Counted from the stretch's first letter, positions 43,154-52,099 are shown. The stretch: DNA of 64,000 nt from JAJPIG01 sp035531675 (GCA_035531675.1 DATKSL010000002.1:62001-126000), one strand, 5' to 3'. The notes: a model not told the origin generated them from the letters alone. Numbers and translations are program-made.

Positions 43154-43789
43154 ATGGCTGATTTCGAGGTAAAGCTGGAGTCCACCGCACTGGTAAACGT
43201 CGACATGCAGAATTGCTTCGTGGAGAATTCGCCGTTCGCGGCGCCGCGGGCGCAGGAAATTCTGCCGCGTATCAACCGGCTCGCTGAGGTATGCCGGCGC
43301 AACGGCGCGCTGGTCATCCATACCCTGCATGTGGTGCGCTCCGACGGCAGCAATATCGGCGTGATGGGAGAGCTTATCCCGGCGGTCCGCGAAGGGGTCA
43401 TCAGCAAGGGCAATCCGCAGGCCGAGTTGCATCACGGGGTAGTGGTCGAACGCGACGATATCATGCTTGAGAAGCCGCGCTACGGCGCCTTCCATGGCAC
43501 CGACCTGGAGCTGATCCTGCGCGACCGCGGCATCGACACGCTGATCATCACCGGCATCGCCACCAATGTGTGCTGCGAGACCACCGCGCGCGAGGCCGCC
43601 GTTCGCGACTTCCACGTGTTCTTCCTGAGCGACGCCACCGCCACCAGCGGCATCGGCGAGCTGACCGCCGATGAGGTGCAGCGGGCGACCTGCGCCACGC
43701 TCGGCAAACGCTTTGCCCAAGTGCTGACCACCGATGAGATGTTGGCGAAGATCGAGGGGGCCGCGCGCTCCCGGCCGGCCAAGAACTAA
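43154..43789 (+). CDS. Isochorismatase-family cysteine hydrolase
   Basis: 211 residues from ATG 43154 (GGAGAGAGAGG upstream). Catalytic triad residues are Asp17 (V-N-V-D-M-Q-N), a Lys in L-E-K-P-R-Y-G-A-F and the nucleophile Cys in I-A-T-N-V-C-C-E-T-T-A-R-E with the cis-peptide. Members hydrolyse amides such as nicotinamide, N-carbamoylsarcosine, ureidoacrylate or biuret. Closeness to the ammonium locus would fit amide nitrogen release, but substrate is unknown. Followed by a terminator at 43856. Confidence 0.85.
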   Translation: MADFEVKLESTALVNVDMQNCFVENSPFAAPRAQEILPRINRLAEVCRRNGALVIHTLHVVRSDGSNIGVMGELIPAVREGVISKGNPQAELHHGVVVERDDIMLEKPRYGAFHGTDLELILRDRGIDTLIITGIATNVCCETTAREAAVRDFHVFFLSDATATSGIGELTADEVQRATCATLGKRFAQVLTTDEMLAKIEGAARSRPAKN

Positions 43790-43855
43790 TCTCGGCCTTT
43801 TATTATCTCGAACCCACCCCGTTCACCGGAACTGTTCTGACAGCGACGAGGATCT

Positions 43856-43888
43856 GATGCCCAATTACTGGGCATCGGACCTTTTTTT
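43856..43888 (+). terminator. Intrinsic terminator after the isochorismatase-like gene
   Basis: Perfect 8-bp stem GATGCCCA / TGGGCATC with a 5-nt loop, followed after GGACC by a run of seven T. It ends the 43154 transcript and insulates the nitrogen locus. Confidence 0.75.
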
Positions 43889-44157
43889 GAGCAATTGCCC
43901 TCTACCTCGAGAGGCTCTGCCGACACTCCGGCATGACTCACCTAAGACTGGATGTGTGATGGATATTACGTCCATTACCGAGTCTCAGAGCCCCATCTGT
44001 GGCGCTTTTCCGAGCCATCTTTCGCTGATGGCATAGACGTTGCTCCCCCCGCAAAGCGTTTCCAAGAACGCGGAAGCCTGAACCGTCGCGACGGTGCTGG
44101 TCCGGCCTGCGAGGGAGGGGCTTCGTTGTCAATCCACAATGGAGGTCTGATTGCTGA
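43889..44157. other. Upstream region of the ammonium operon
   Basis: No gene seen. It holds the sigma-54 promoter (44029-44043) and an inverted repeat ATGGA-N7-TCCAT (43959-43975), about 55-70 nt above the -24 box and a candidate activator site. No match to the classic NtrC consensus TGCACC-N-GGTGCA was found. Confidence 0.4.
44029..44043 (+). promoter_or_regulatory. Sigma-54 (RpoN) promoter of the amtB-glnK locus
   Basis: TGGCAT, five bases, then TTGC (followed by T) matches the -24/-12 consensus except the sixth base. Predicted start near 44055, about 100 nt before the first small gene. Sigma-54 control of ammonium-transport genes is well established, so position supports function. Confidence 0.7.
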
Positions 44158-44334
44158 ATGGGTGCGAATAAGCAACAGGGGTGGTCGCTACTCCTTTTCC
44201 TGGTGGGCTTTACGTCCCTGCCGGCCGGTCTTTTCGACCTGGGACCAATCTTCACGATTATCGGAGTGGTGTGCCTGATCGTGGCGTCGGTTTGGTTTTA
44301 CCGAATCAAGCCGCTCGAAAATTTGCAGCCTTAG
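44158..44334 (+). CDS. Small membrane protein 1 of the ammonium locus
   Basis: 58 residues. GGAGGT sits 11 nt before the ATG. Two predicted transmembrane helices (about 9-26 and 30-49) are joined by a short loop, with a short charged end (Y-R-I-K-P-L-E-N). No known family. It is the first frame after the sigma-54 promoter and is followed by three more tiny membrane proteins within the same locus. A mid-helix Pro (T-S-L-P-A-G) is present. Confidence 0.6.
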   Translation: MGANKQQGWSLLLFLVGFTSLPAGLFDLGPIFTIIGVVCLIVASVWFYRIKPLENLQP

Positions 44335-44420
44335 CATAAGCCGGACACCGGGTAAGCCGGTCGTGGCCGGCCGGGCGCTTAGCGGCGCCGGTCGCAGCCG
44401 AATCTAGTGGGGAGAGAAAT

Positions 44421-44600
44421 ATGAGAATTGTCGGTCTTTTGGTTTGCGTGCTGGGCTGGTTCATAGCCGTCCTCAGCGTGAAGGTTCCGGGGGTCTATCT
44501 GCAACTGCTGATCGCCCTGGCGGGATTCATTATCGCCGGCTACGGCGCACTCGGAATCATGAACCGCGCTCATCTCAAGAATGCCATCTGGAAGGCCTGA
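44421..44600 (+). CDS. Small membrane protein 2 of the ammonium locus
   Basis: 59 residues from ATG 44421 with GGGGAGAG upstream. Two hydrophobic helices (about 4-21 and 26-46) and a basic tail (N-R-A-H-L-K-N-A-I-W-K-A). It lies 11 nt before amtB, so cotranscription is near certain. No family recognised; possible regulator or partner of AmtB. Confidence 0.62.
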   Translation: MRIVGLLVCVLGWFIAVLSVKVPGVYLQLLIALAGFIIAGYGALGIMNRAHLKNAIWKA

Positions 44601-44611
44601 GGAAACCGAAG

Positions 44612-46330
44612 ATGCTGATACGGATAAATCGTGTCCGCCGCCGACTTGGCATGTTGACGGCTCTGTTTCTGGCCAGCGCGTGGCTGCTGCCGACCTCAAT
44701 CGCGCTGGCGCAGGCGCCTGCTCCGGCGGCCTCGCCGGCCGCGGCCGCGGCTCCGGCGGCGCCGTCCAAACCGATCACCACCGGTGATATCAAGGCCATC
44801 AGCGGACCGACGGACGCCCAGCAGGCAGCCGGCGATCCGGGCGGCACCATCACCGGCACCGTCAAGGATATCCCGGTCACCGATACCAAGGCGGGGCTCA
44901 GTCTGGCTGACGTGGTGAACACGGTCGGTCAGAATCGAATCGCGATCAACCTGGTATGGACCCTGATCACCGGCTACCTGGTCATGTTCATGCAGGCCGG
45001 CTTCGCCGCGGTCGAGACCGGCTTGTGCCGCGCGAAGAACGCCAATCACACCTTCATGATGAACTTCATGGTGTATGGCCTGGGTCTGTTCGCATACTGG
45101 GTGATGGGGTTCGCGCTGCAGCAGGGAGGATGCGCGCCGAACGGCAACCTCGGAGGGCTGAGTCCGCTCAACTCTGAGTTCGTGTTCCATTTTATCGGCG
45201 GCAAGCCCTGGGGGCTGTTTGGCGAGCGCGGGTTTTTCCTGTCCGGCACCACCTACGACGTCGGCATAGCGGTGATGTTCCTGTTCCAGATGGTGTTCAT
45301 GGACACCGCTGCGACCATCGTTACCGGGGCCGCGGCCGAGCGCTGGAAGTTCCTGGCCTTCTGCATCTCCAGCATGTTTATCGCCGCGATTACCTATCCG
45401 CTTTATGCCAACTGGGCATGGGGCGGTGGCTGGACTTCGCAGCTCGGCGTCAACTATGGACTCGGGCACGGCTATTGCGACTTCGCCGGCTCAGGCGTGG
45501 TGCACGCCGTCGGCGGCATAACAGCGCTCGCCGTTGCGATGATCGTCGGGCCGCGGATCGGAAAGTTTACCAAGAGCGGCAAACCGAATCCGATGCCGGG
45601 GCATGACATGACGATGGTGCTCATCGGCTGCTTCATCCTGGCCTTCGGCTGGTTCGGATTTAATCCCGGCAGCACGCTGGGCGCCTCGGGCAACGGCAGC
45701 CTGCGCATCGGTCTGATTGCAGTCGATACGATGCTGGCGGGCTGCACCGGCTCGATTGCCACGCTGCTCTACATGTGGATACGCTTCGGCAAGCCCGATG
45801 CTTCGATGGCCGGCAACGGTCTGCTGGCGGGGCTGGTGGCGATCACTGCACCAAGCGGCTTCGTCAACACCGTGGGCGCCGCGATCATCGGCTTCGCGGC
45901 CGGCATGATCGTCTGCCTGAGCGTCGAATTCGTCGAGCGCCGGCTCAAGATCGACGACCCGGTCGGCGCCATCTCGGTGCACGGGACGTGCGGGTTGTGG
46001 GGGGTTATTTCGGTGGGGCTGTTCGCGGACGGCACCAGCAACTACGGCGGCAGCTGGAACGGCGTCAACGGCTCGGTCACGGGTTTGTTCTACGGCGACC
46101 CGAGCCAGTTGGTAGCCCAGCTAATCGCCTGCGCGACGCTGATCGGCATCATCTTCAGCCTCTCCTATGTCGTCAATTGGCTGGTCGACGTGGTGGTTGG
46201 ACAGCGCGTCAGCGCTCACAGCGAACTCGAGGGTCTGGACTTGCCGGAGATGGGCGCGCTTGGCTATCCGGAGTTCCAGCTTGTAACCGCCGGACTCGGC
46301 CGCTCGATGGAAGTGACCGCGGCGGAATGA
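44612..46330 (+). CDS. amtB: Ammonium transporter AmtB
   Basis: 572 residues from ATG 44612 (GAGGAAA upstream). A signal peptide (residues about 12-32) and a roughly 65-residue Ala/Pro-rich extension precede eleven transmembrane helices, longer than the roughly 430-residue Escherichia coli protein. The pore His pair lies in D-F-A-G-S-G-V-V-H-A-V-G-G and A-I-S-V-H-G-T-C-G; A-G-F-A-A-V-E-T-G is the first core helix. A loop of about 30 residues (G-C-A-P-N-G-N onwards) is inserted early. The C-terminal tail (L-P-E-M-G-A-L-G-Y) is the PII-binding region. It imports ammonium and is blocked by GlnK. Confidence 0.95.
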   Translation: MLIRINRVRRRLGMLTALFLASAWLLPTSIALAQAPAPAASPAAAAAPAAPSKPITTGDIKAISGPTDAQQAAGDPGGTITGTVKDIPVTDTKAGLSLADVVNTVGQNRIAINLVWTLITGYLVMFMQAGFAAVETGLCRAKNANHTFMMNFMVYGLGLFAYWVMGFALQQGGCAPNGNLGGLSPLNSEFVFHFIGGKPWGLFGERGFFLSGTTYDVGIAVMFLFQMVFMDTAATIVTGAAAERWKFLAFCISSMFIAAITYPLYANWAWGGGWTSQLGVNYGLGHGYCDFAGSGVVHAVGGITALAVAMIVGPRIGKFTKSGKPNPMPGHDMTMVLIGCFILAFGWFGFNPGSTLGASGNGSLRIGLIAVDTMLAGCTGSIATLLYMWIRFGKPDASMAGNGLLAGLVAITAPSGFVNTVGAAIIGFAAGMIVCLSVEFVERRLKIDDPVGAISVHGTCGLWGVISVGLFADGTSNYGGSWNGVNGSVTGLFYGDPSQLVAQLIACATLIGIIFSLSYVVNWLVDVVVGQRVSAHSELEGLDLPEMGALGYPEFQLVTAGLGRSMEVTAAE

Positions 46331-46342
46331 TCCAGGGAGAAA

Positions 46343-46438
46343 ATGATGACCGGACAAATCGTATTTGCGATAGTGATGTTAATCGTCTTTGTCGGCTGGC
46401 AGTTTGTTAAGCCCGGGAAAAGTATCTTTGACAAGTAG
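46343..46438 (+). CDS. Tiny single-helix membrane protein 3 of the ammonium locus
   Basis: 31 residues from ATG 46343 (a second ATG follows directly), 12 nt after amtB, with GGGAGA just upstream. One hydrophobic helix (about 5-19) then W-Q-F-V-K-P-G-K and a short end. Size and layout recall small subunits of transporters such as KdpF, but similarity is only in shape. Likely cotranslated with amtB. Confidence 0.5.
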   Translation: MMTGQIVFAIVMLIVFVGWQFVKPGKSIFDK

Positions 46439-46446
46439 GCGGTGCG

Positions 46447-46941
46447 GTGGAAGCGATGGAGGCAACTGAAGGTTCGACGCTCGCGATGGACGGTAAACGA
46501 CCCACCCCGATTGTACGCGATGCGCATGCGCTGCTGGTGCGCGGCATCGATGCGCTGGAGCGCAGCCGCATCGAGGAGGCGGTGGGTCTGCTGCGCCAAT
46601 CGGTGCAGCTCGATGACAAGTCGTTCTACGGGTATCTGGCGCTCGGCATCGCGCTGACCAAGGCGCTCCAGATACCCGCAGCCGAAGCGGCGCTGGAGAC
46701 CGCCATCGCGCTCGAGCCGACGAACTTTTACGCCCATCTGCGAATGGCGGAGCTGTTTCAACGCGTCGGCGTGCCGACCCGGGCCAGGGAAGAATTGCGC
46801 CTGGCGCTGGATCTGGCCGATACCAGTGAGCAGAAAAAGATCGCTCGCGACCTGCTGGCGAGCGAGCAGCATCGCGATTCGCGCCGCGCCTGGCGGCCCG
46901 ATTTCAGCAAGCTGTTGAGCAGGACGAGGCGCAAGGCATGA
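46447..46941 (+). CDS. TPR-repeat protein in the ammonium locus
   Basis: 164 residues from GTG 46447 (ATG 46456 also possible). Three TPR-like repeats cover about residues 25-125 (A-L-L-V-R-G-I-D-A-L-E, Y-L-A-L-G-I-A-L-T-K-A, H-L-R-M-A-E-L-F-Q-R-V-G). A basic tail follows. No signal peptide, so cytoplasmic. Its stop overlaps the next ATG (ATGA), showing tight coupling. Role unknown; a scaffold for PII or AmtB interactions is speculative. Confidence 0.65.
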   Translation: MEAMEATEGSTLAMDGKRPTPIVRDAHALLVRGIDALERSRIEEAVGLLRQSVQLDDKSFYGYLALGIALTKALQIPAAEAALETAIALEPTNFYAHLRMAELFQRVGVPTRAREELRLALDLADTSEQKKIARDLLASEQHRDSRRAWRPDFSKLLSRTRRKA

Positions 46942-47114
46942 TCAAATCGCCGTTAATGCCCCTGAGCAGATCGCGCTATATCGCACTGACCGTCGGCACC
47001 GGCGCGATGGGCCTGGTGACCGCTATCTTTCTCGTTGGCGCCCCGCCGATACCAGCGGCGGTGGGAGTGGTACTCGCCGTGGCCTGGTTGATTTGGCGCT
47101 CTCCGGCCGCCTGA
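46938..47114 (+). CDS. Small membrane protein 4 of the ammonium locus
   Basis: 58 residues, start ATG overlaps the stop of the TPR gene (ATGA). Two hydrophobic helices (about 15-35 and 38-53) separated by P-P-I-P; ends W-R-S-P-A-A. Followed 30 nt later by glnK. No family recognised. Confidence 0.55.
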   Translation: MIKSPLMPLSRSRYIALTVGTGAMGLVTAIFLVGAPPIPAAVGVVLAVAWLIWRSPAA

Positions 47115-47144
47115 AGATATCGAGCGGCACACAAGGAGTTCGGG

Positions 47145-47483
47145 ATGAAAAAGATTGAAGCTATCATCAAGCCCTTTACCCTCGACCCGGTAAAGCAGGA
47201 GCTGCAGAGTATCGGCATCAGCGGACTGACAGTCTACGAGGTAAAGGGCTTCGGCCGCCAAAAGGGTCACACCGAGATGTATCGGGGCTCGGAATACGTG
47301 GTCGACTTTTTGCCCAAGCTCAAGATTGAGCTGGTGGTCAAGGACGATCAGCTCACCGAGGCGCTCGAAGCGATTATGCTGAAGGCGCACACCGGAAAAA
47401 TCGGCGACGGTAAAATCTTCGTCTCAGATCTGACCGATGTCATAAGGATCCGCACGCGGGAGCACGGCAACGACGCCATCTGA
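47145..47483 (+). CDS. glnK: PII nitrogen-regulatory protein
   Basis: 112 residues, exactly the usual length. The T-loop has the modifiable Tyr51 in R-G-S-E-Y-V-V-D-F, and the B-loop G-K-I-G-D-G-K-I-F binds nucleotide. It senses ATP/ADP and 2-oxoglutarate and plugs AmtB when nitrogen is ample. AAGGAG precedes the ATG. Linked to amtB, hence the glnK name; glnB is the alternative. Confidence 0.95.
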   Translation: MKKIEAIIKPFTLDPVKQELQSIGISGLTVYEVKGFGRQKGHTEMYRGSEYVVDFLPKLKIELVVKDDQLTEALEAIMLKAHTGKIGDGKIFVSDLTDVIRIRTREHGNDAI

Positions 47484-47526
47484 GCGAGCGCGGCCTGATC
47501 GATTCTGAGTTTGCGCAGGGTTCGGG

Positions 47527-48543
47527 TTGGCGATGGTTTTGGGGCTGGGACTGATTCTGCTCGCGGTGCTGCTCGGTCCGGTATTGATCAAGCCGGTCGA
47601 AGAGAACATCGAGATTTTCTTCCTGGTCGCCGGCGCCTTAGCCTCCGCGGTCGCCGGCCAGTGGAGCATCCAGCTGCTCCACACCGCGGCCACCGAACCG
47701 ATACCGCTGACCATCGCAGTGTTGGGCTTCGGGGTGATTGCGCGGATGCTGCGTCCGACCCTGGATCGCGGCGTCAAACGGCTGGTGAAGCTGATCGCCC
47801 CGCGCTGGATTTACTTCAGCCTGATAATCGTCCTGGGACTGCTCTCGAGCGTCATCACCGCGGTGATCGCCGCGTTGATCCTGGTCGAGGCCGTGGCGCT
47901 GCTGAAACTCGACCGTCACAGCGAGATTGCGGCGGTGGTGCTGGCCTGCTTCGCGATCGGAATGGGGGCGGCGCTGACTCCGGTCGGCGAGCCGCTCGGC
48001 ACCATCGCGACCGCCGCGCTCAACGTGGACTTCTGGTACCTGATGCGGCTGCTCGGCCCGCTGGTGGCGGTTGGAATAGTAATCGTCGGCGCGATCAGCC
48101 TTTTCCTGCCTGCAAAATACGGCCACTCCCTGAAAGCCGACGCGCATACCGACAGTTGGTATGAGGTCTTCTCTCGCGCCGGCAAGGTTTACCTGTTCGT
48201 GGTGGGCCTGGTCGGTTTATCGTGGGGACTGCGGCCGCTGGTCGATGAGTACATCAGCCGAGTGCCGGGATGGGCGCTGTTCTGGTTGAACTCGATTTCC
48301 GCGATCGTCGATAACGCCACTCTGACCGCGGCCGAGATTGGCCCCTCGCTCACTCACACCCAGCAGCGCGGCATTTTGATGGGGCTGTTGATCAGCGGCG
48401 GGATGCTGATCCCGGGCAACATCCCCAACATCGTCGCGGCCGGACGGCTGGGAATTTCAAGCCGCGAATGGGCCCGCGTCGGACTGGTCGCCGGCCTGCC
48501 GTTGATGGCGGTGTGCTTCGCCGCCCTGCACTGGATCCTCTGA
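47527..48543 (+). CDS. DUF1646-family membrane permease
   Basis: 338 residues from TTG 47527 (ATG 47533 possible). About nine to ten transmembrane helices. Conserved P-V-E-E-N, T-P-V-G-E-P-L-G-T and I-V-D-N-A-T-L segments with acidic and polar residues inside helices suggest an ion-coupled transporter of the arsenical/cation-antiporter type; I recognise DUF1646. It follows glnK by 43 nt, so it may belong to the nitrogen regulon, exporting or importing an ion during ammonium uptake. Converges with the flavoprotein gene at 48595. Confidence 0.75.
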   Translation: MAMVLGLGLILLAVLLGPVLIKPVEENIEIFFLVAGALASAVAGQWSIQLLHTAATEPIPLTIAVLGFGVIARMLRPTLDRGVKRLVKLIAPRWIYFSLIIVLGLLSSVITAVIAALILVEAVALLKLDRHSEIAAVVLACFAIGMGAALTPVGEPLGTIATAALNVDFWYLMRLLGPLVAVGIVIVGAISLFLPAKYGHSLKADAHTDSWYEVFSRAGKVYLFVVGLVGLSWGLRPLVDEYISRVPGWALFWLNSISAIVDNATLTAAEIGPSLTHTQQRGILMGLLISGGMLIPGNIPNIVAAGRLGISSREWARVGLVAGLPLMAVCFAALHWIL

Positions 48544-48594
48544 CCTGCTGAGACAGCTCCAGCCCCACGCGCTGCTGCGGCGTTGTCCGACGGT

Positions 48595-49320
48595 TCAGGT
48601 CTTCTGGCCGTGGGCGATGCCGAAGTAGTCGCCGCCGTGCACATGATGCACGGTCTCGGTGCCCCATTGGATGTCGTGGTCGAGTCGCGCCAGCGGCGGA
48701 ATATGCTTGGAGCAATGCACGAAGGCGCGCGTCACCGAGACCATCACCCAGCGCTCGAGATGGCCGCCGTCGCTGTTCATGATGTCGCTCAGGATGGCAT
48801 CCTTGAAGACCGCTTCGGCGTTTGGATGCTGCCGGAGAAATTCGATCAGCTCGTCGTTCTCGAGAATCCGCGCGCGGCCGTTCAGATGCAATCCGATCTG
48901 ATCGCCGGCGAAATCCACGAACATCAGCGCCACGTGCGGATTCTCGAAGATATTGCCCAGGCTCGACAGCACCCCGTTGCCCCGATATTCCGGATAAATC
49001 AGCGTCTGCGCGTCGAGCGCCTTGACGAATCCCGGATGACCGGCGCGAAAGCTCGCGTGGCAGTCGCCGCCGCTGCCGGCGGTGGCCAGAAACACCATCT
49101 CCATCCGGCCGATGAACGCCTGCATCGTGTCGTTCAGATGATCGATCACCTGATGCTTGTAAAAGGCGAGCGCGTGAGTGCCCTTCCCGTAGCGGGCCTG
49201 CAGCGCACGCTCTCCGGCGGAGCTCAACGCTGCGGGATCGGCCGGCGCGGCGGAAGCTTCGCCGCTCGCCTGAATCCCGGCGCCCTCTGTGGCAGTCGAT
49301 CGATCGTCGCCGTCGGCCAT
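48595..49320 (-). CDS. Pyridoxamine 5'-phosphate oxidase-fold (FMN-binding) protein
   Basis: 241 residues from ATG 49320 (AGGGAAG 5 nt upstream). After a low-complexity Ala-rich N-terminus of about 35 residues, a split-barrel domain has F-I-G-R-M-E-M-V-F-L-A-T and P-E-Y-R-G-N-G-V-L-S-S-L-G-N and later G-R-A-R-I-L-E-N-D. This matches predicted FMN-binding PPOX-type proteins rather than true PdxH. Cytoplasmic, substrate unknown. Its stop lies beyond a 51-nt spacer from DUF1646. Confidence 0.75.
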   Translation of the reverse strand: MADGDDRSTATEGAGIQASGEASAAPADPAALSSAGERALQARYGKGTHALAFYKHQVIDHLNDTMQAFIGRMEMVFLATAGSGGDCHASFRAGHPGFVKALDAQTLIYPEYRGNGVLSSLGNIFENPHVALMFVDFAGDQIGLHLNGRARILENDELIEFLRQHPNAEAVFKDAILSDIMNSDGGHLERWVMVSVTRAFVHCSKHIPPLARLDHDIQWGTETVHHVHGGDYFGIAHGQKT

Positions 49321-49340
49321 CTTGTCTTCCCTCATCTGAC

Positions 49341-50459
49341 TCAGTAGGCGACGACGCCGCCGCCGGTCTCGATCAGCTTGACCGGCATCCCGTCGACCTC
49401 ATCGGGCGTCGCGGCTTGCGCCTGCGGGGTCAGTTTCTTGACGTAGACTTCGATCACGGGTTGACCGGGCGTGTCGCCAACCCCGATGCCGGTGCCGACC
49501 GCACCCGGGATGCTCATCAGGTCGGCTTCGTGCCGATCACGCACCGCGGTCGCCGCTTTGACGGCCTCATTGGAAAGGCCGAGATTCGCGGCCAGGTCGT
49601 ATGGCTGGTCGGTATCGTTGGTCGCCATGGTAGTGCAACTGCCGACCATCGACAGCGCGCCGGGTGCGGAGGACAACGCCCTGAGCACCGCGCCAATCCG
49701 ATTGGCCAGCGTAAACGAATCGTCGTTCGCGCCGGCGAACAGCAGGCCGACCGCCTGGGGGCAACTGCCCTCGGTTACGATTAGCGATCCGGAATCGCCG
49801 CCGGCGCTGAACGGGGTGTCACCGGTACCGACTATTTTAATCTGGTTAACGAATTTGGCGACGCCGCTGCCGAACTCGATCATCACGTTGACGTGCAGCG
49901 CCGTGATGGTGCCGGTGGTGAGGCAAGTGGTACGGCCCATTTTCTGCACCGCCATCCCCATCGTCGGCATGGCCACCGTGCTGGCGATTCCCCCGATGTT
50001 CAGAATGTTGGCGCTGACCTGCCCCGGTTCGACCTCCGCGATGGCGGCGTCGACCACGTTAGGGGCGCCACCCGGCTTCACGTGGACGCCACGGGTATAG
50101 GTTGCCACCGCATCGCCGGGCGTCTGCGCACACTCCGTGTCGACCAGGCCCGGTTGCACGATAAGCTGGCCGCGCTTGGCGCGGTTCTCGAGCCCCAGCA
50201 CATGATTATTGCTGAGGATAAATTGCTTGGCGTTCTTATTCTGGATCAACGACCCCAGCGTGCCGCCGAAGCAATCCTTGATGACACCGCTTTGGTTCTT
50301 GATTACGTCGTGGATATTCCCGCCTGAAACGCCCAGCTCGATCGGCCGGGTCAGCATCGATCGTTGGCTGCAATCGGGAATCGCGGCGGCCGGCATCGAC
50401 CAGCTACCCATCGCCAATAGACCGACCGCCAGCGCCAACGCTTTAGTTCGATAGCTCAA
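49341..50459 (-). CDS. Exported trypsin-like serine protease, intact triad
   Basis: 372 residues. I set the start at TTG 50459 because GGAGGAG lies 7 nt before it; upstream in-frame ATGs lack such a site. A signal peptide (hydrophobic 6-18, A-A-A-I) is followed by a chymotrypsin-like fold with His86 (S-N-N-H-V), Asp137 (V-V-D-A-A-I) and nucleophile Ser223 (G-G-D-S-G-S). The C-terminal 100 residues form a small domain ending in a conserved I-G-V-G-D-T-P-G-Q-P strand. Periplasmic or secreted. Paralogue of the gene at 52998, which has lost the Ser. Confidence 0.8.
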   Translation of the reverse strand: MSYRTKALALAVGLLAMGSWSMPAAAIPDCSQRSMLTRPIELGVSGGNIHDVIKNQSGVIKDCFGGTLGSLIQNKNAKQFILSNNHVLGLENRAKRGQLIVQPGLVDTECAQTPGDAVATYTRGVHVKPGGAPNVVDAAIAEVEPGQVSANILNIGGIASTVAMPTMGMAVQKMGRTTCLTTGTITALHVNVMIEFGSGVAKFVNQIKIVGTGDTPFSAGGDSGSLIVTEGSCPQAVGLLFAGANDDSFTLANRIGAVLRALSSAPGALSMVGSCTTMATNDTDQPYDLAANLGLSNEAVKAATAVRDRHEADLMSIPGAVGTGIGVGDTPGQPVIEVYVKKLTPQAQAATPDEVDGMPVKLIETGGGVVAY

Positions 50460-50689
50460 TCGTGTGCTCCTCCTCCTTGAGGACCGATTGATCATATATG
50501 CCATGATGCGCCGCCGGCCGCATCGCATTGCTGGATCCAAGGCAACCCCGACGTCAATCAGGCACGGGTTCAGGCGTATGGCGGCATCATTCTGATGGGA
50601 CGATGCCACCTGTCCCGGTTTGGCGCAGCGGCCCGCGATCCAGCATAATGAACGTTCGTCACGCTTTCGGGGAGGAATTGGTCCGTATC

Positions 50690-52099
50690 ATGGCAGCCCA
50701 GACACTGTTCGAAAAAATCTGGAACGATCACGTCGTCTACCAGCAGCCCGACGGCCCGGCGCTGCTCTATATCGACCTCCACCTGGTCCACGAGGTCACT
50801 TCGCCGCAGGCCTTCGAGGCGCTGCGCGATGCCGGCCGCAAGGTGCGCTCGCCCGACCGCACCTTCTCGACGCTCGACCACGACGTCCCGACCATCAACC
50901 AGTCCGGGCCGATTACCGATCCCGACGCGCGCCTGCAGGTCGAGATGATGCGCAAGAACTGCCGCGACTTCGGTCTGCGGCTGTTCGACCTCGGCTCGCA
51001 CGAACAGGGCATCGTGCACGTGATCGGCCCCCAGCTCGGCATCACGCAGCCCGGCCTGACGATCGTCTGCGGCGACAGCCACACCGCCACCCACGGCGCG
51101 CTCGGCGCGCTGGCCTTCGGCATCGGCACCAGCGAGGTCGAGCACGTGCTCGGCACGCAATGCCTGTGGCAGAACAAGCCCCGCTCGTTCGAGGTCAGGA
51201 TCGATGGGCGGCTCGGCCCCGGCGTCGCGGCCAAGGATCTGATTCTCGGCATCATCGGCCGCATCGGTATCGGCGGCGGCACCGGCACCGTAATCGAGTA
51301 TCGCGGCTCGGCGATCGAGGCGCTCTCGATGGACGAGCGGATGACGCTGTGCAACATGTCGATCGAGGGCGGCGCGCGGGCCGGGATGGTCGCGGCCGAC
51401 CAGCAGACTGTCGATTACGTCCGCGGTCGCCGCTACGCACCGGCCGGCAAGGATTTCGACCGCGCCGCGGAGCGCTGGCTCACCTATCGCACCGACCCGG
51501 GCGCGCGTTTCGATCGCAGCGTGGCTTTCGACGGCGCTTCGTTCGCGCCGCAGGTGACCTGGGGCACCAATCCCGGGATGGTAACCGATATCACCGGACG
51601 GGTTCCCGACCCGGCCAGCTTCAAGGACGCCGGGCAGCGCGAGTCGGCCGAGCGCGCGCTCAAGTACATGGCGCTCAAGCCCGGCACGGCGATCGTCGAT
51701 ATCCCGATCGATCGGGTCTTTATCGGCTCCTGCACCAACTCGCGGCTGACCGATCTGCGGCTCGCGGCCGAAACCATCCGCGGCAAGCAGGTGGCGAAGA
51801 GCGTGCACGCGATGGTGGTGCCGGGATCGTGGCAGGTCAAGGACGAGGCGGAGAAGCTCGGCCTCGACAAGATCTTCAAGGCGGCGGGCTTCGAGTGGCG
51901 CGAGGCCGGATGCTCGATGTGCCTGGCGATGAACGGCGACATGCTGCAGCCCGGCGAGCGCTGCGCCAGCACTTCGAACCGCAACTTTGAAGGACGCCAG
52001 GGCGCCGGCGGCCGGACCCATCTGGTGAGTCCGGCGATGGCGGCCGCGGCGGCGGTCGCCGGCCATTTCGTCGACGTCCGCGAATGGGCAAAGAACTGA
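50690..52099 (+). CDS. leuC: 3-isopropylmalate dehydratase large subunit
   Basis: 469 residues from ATG 50690, the expected length for LeuC. Aconitase-family [4Fe-4S] cysteines are in F-I-G-S-C-T-N-S-R and in C-S-M-C-L-A-M-N; the early V-C-G-D-S-H-T-A-T-H-G substrate segment is present. With LeuD it isomerises isopropylmalate in leucine synthesis. A GGAGGAA lies about 14 nt upstream; in-frame starts further up are less likely. The leuC-leuD spacer of 213 nt contains a repeat. Confidence 0.95.
   Translation: MAAQTLFEKIWNDHVVYQQPDGPALLYIDLHLVHEVTSPQAFEALRDAGRKVRSPDRTFSTLDHDVPTINQSGPITDPDARLQVEMMRKNCRDFGLRLFDLGSHEQGIVHVIGPQLGITQPGLTIVCGDSHTATHGALGALAFGIGTSEVEHVLGTQCLWQNKPRSFEVRIDGRLGPGVAAKDLILGIIGRIGIGGGTGTVIEYRGSAIEALSMDERMTLCNMSIEGGARAGMVAADQQTVDYVRGRRYAPAGKDFDRAAERWLTYRTDPGARFDRSVAFDGASFAPQVTWGTNPGMVTDITGRVPDPASFKDAGQRESAERALKYMALKPGTAIVDIPIDRVFIGSCTNSRLTDLRLAAETIRGKQVAKSVHAMVVPGSWQVKDEAEKLGLDKIFKAAGFEWREAGCSMCLAMNGDMLQPGERCASTSNRNFEGRQGAGGRTHLVSPAMAAAAAVAGHFVDVREWAKN

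Noticed and set aside
43959..43975. ATGGA-N7-TCCAT palindrome considered as an NtrC site
   Set aside because: It does not match the TGCACC/GGTGCA half-sites; kept only as a candidate activator site of unknown type.
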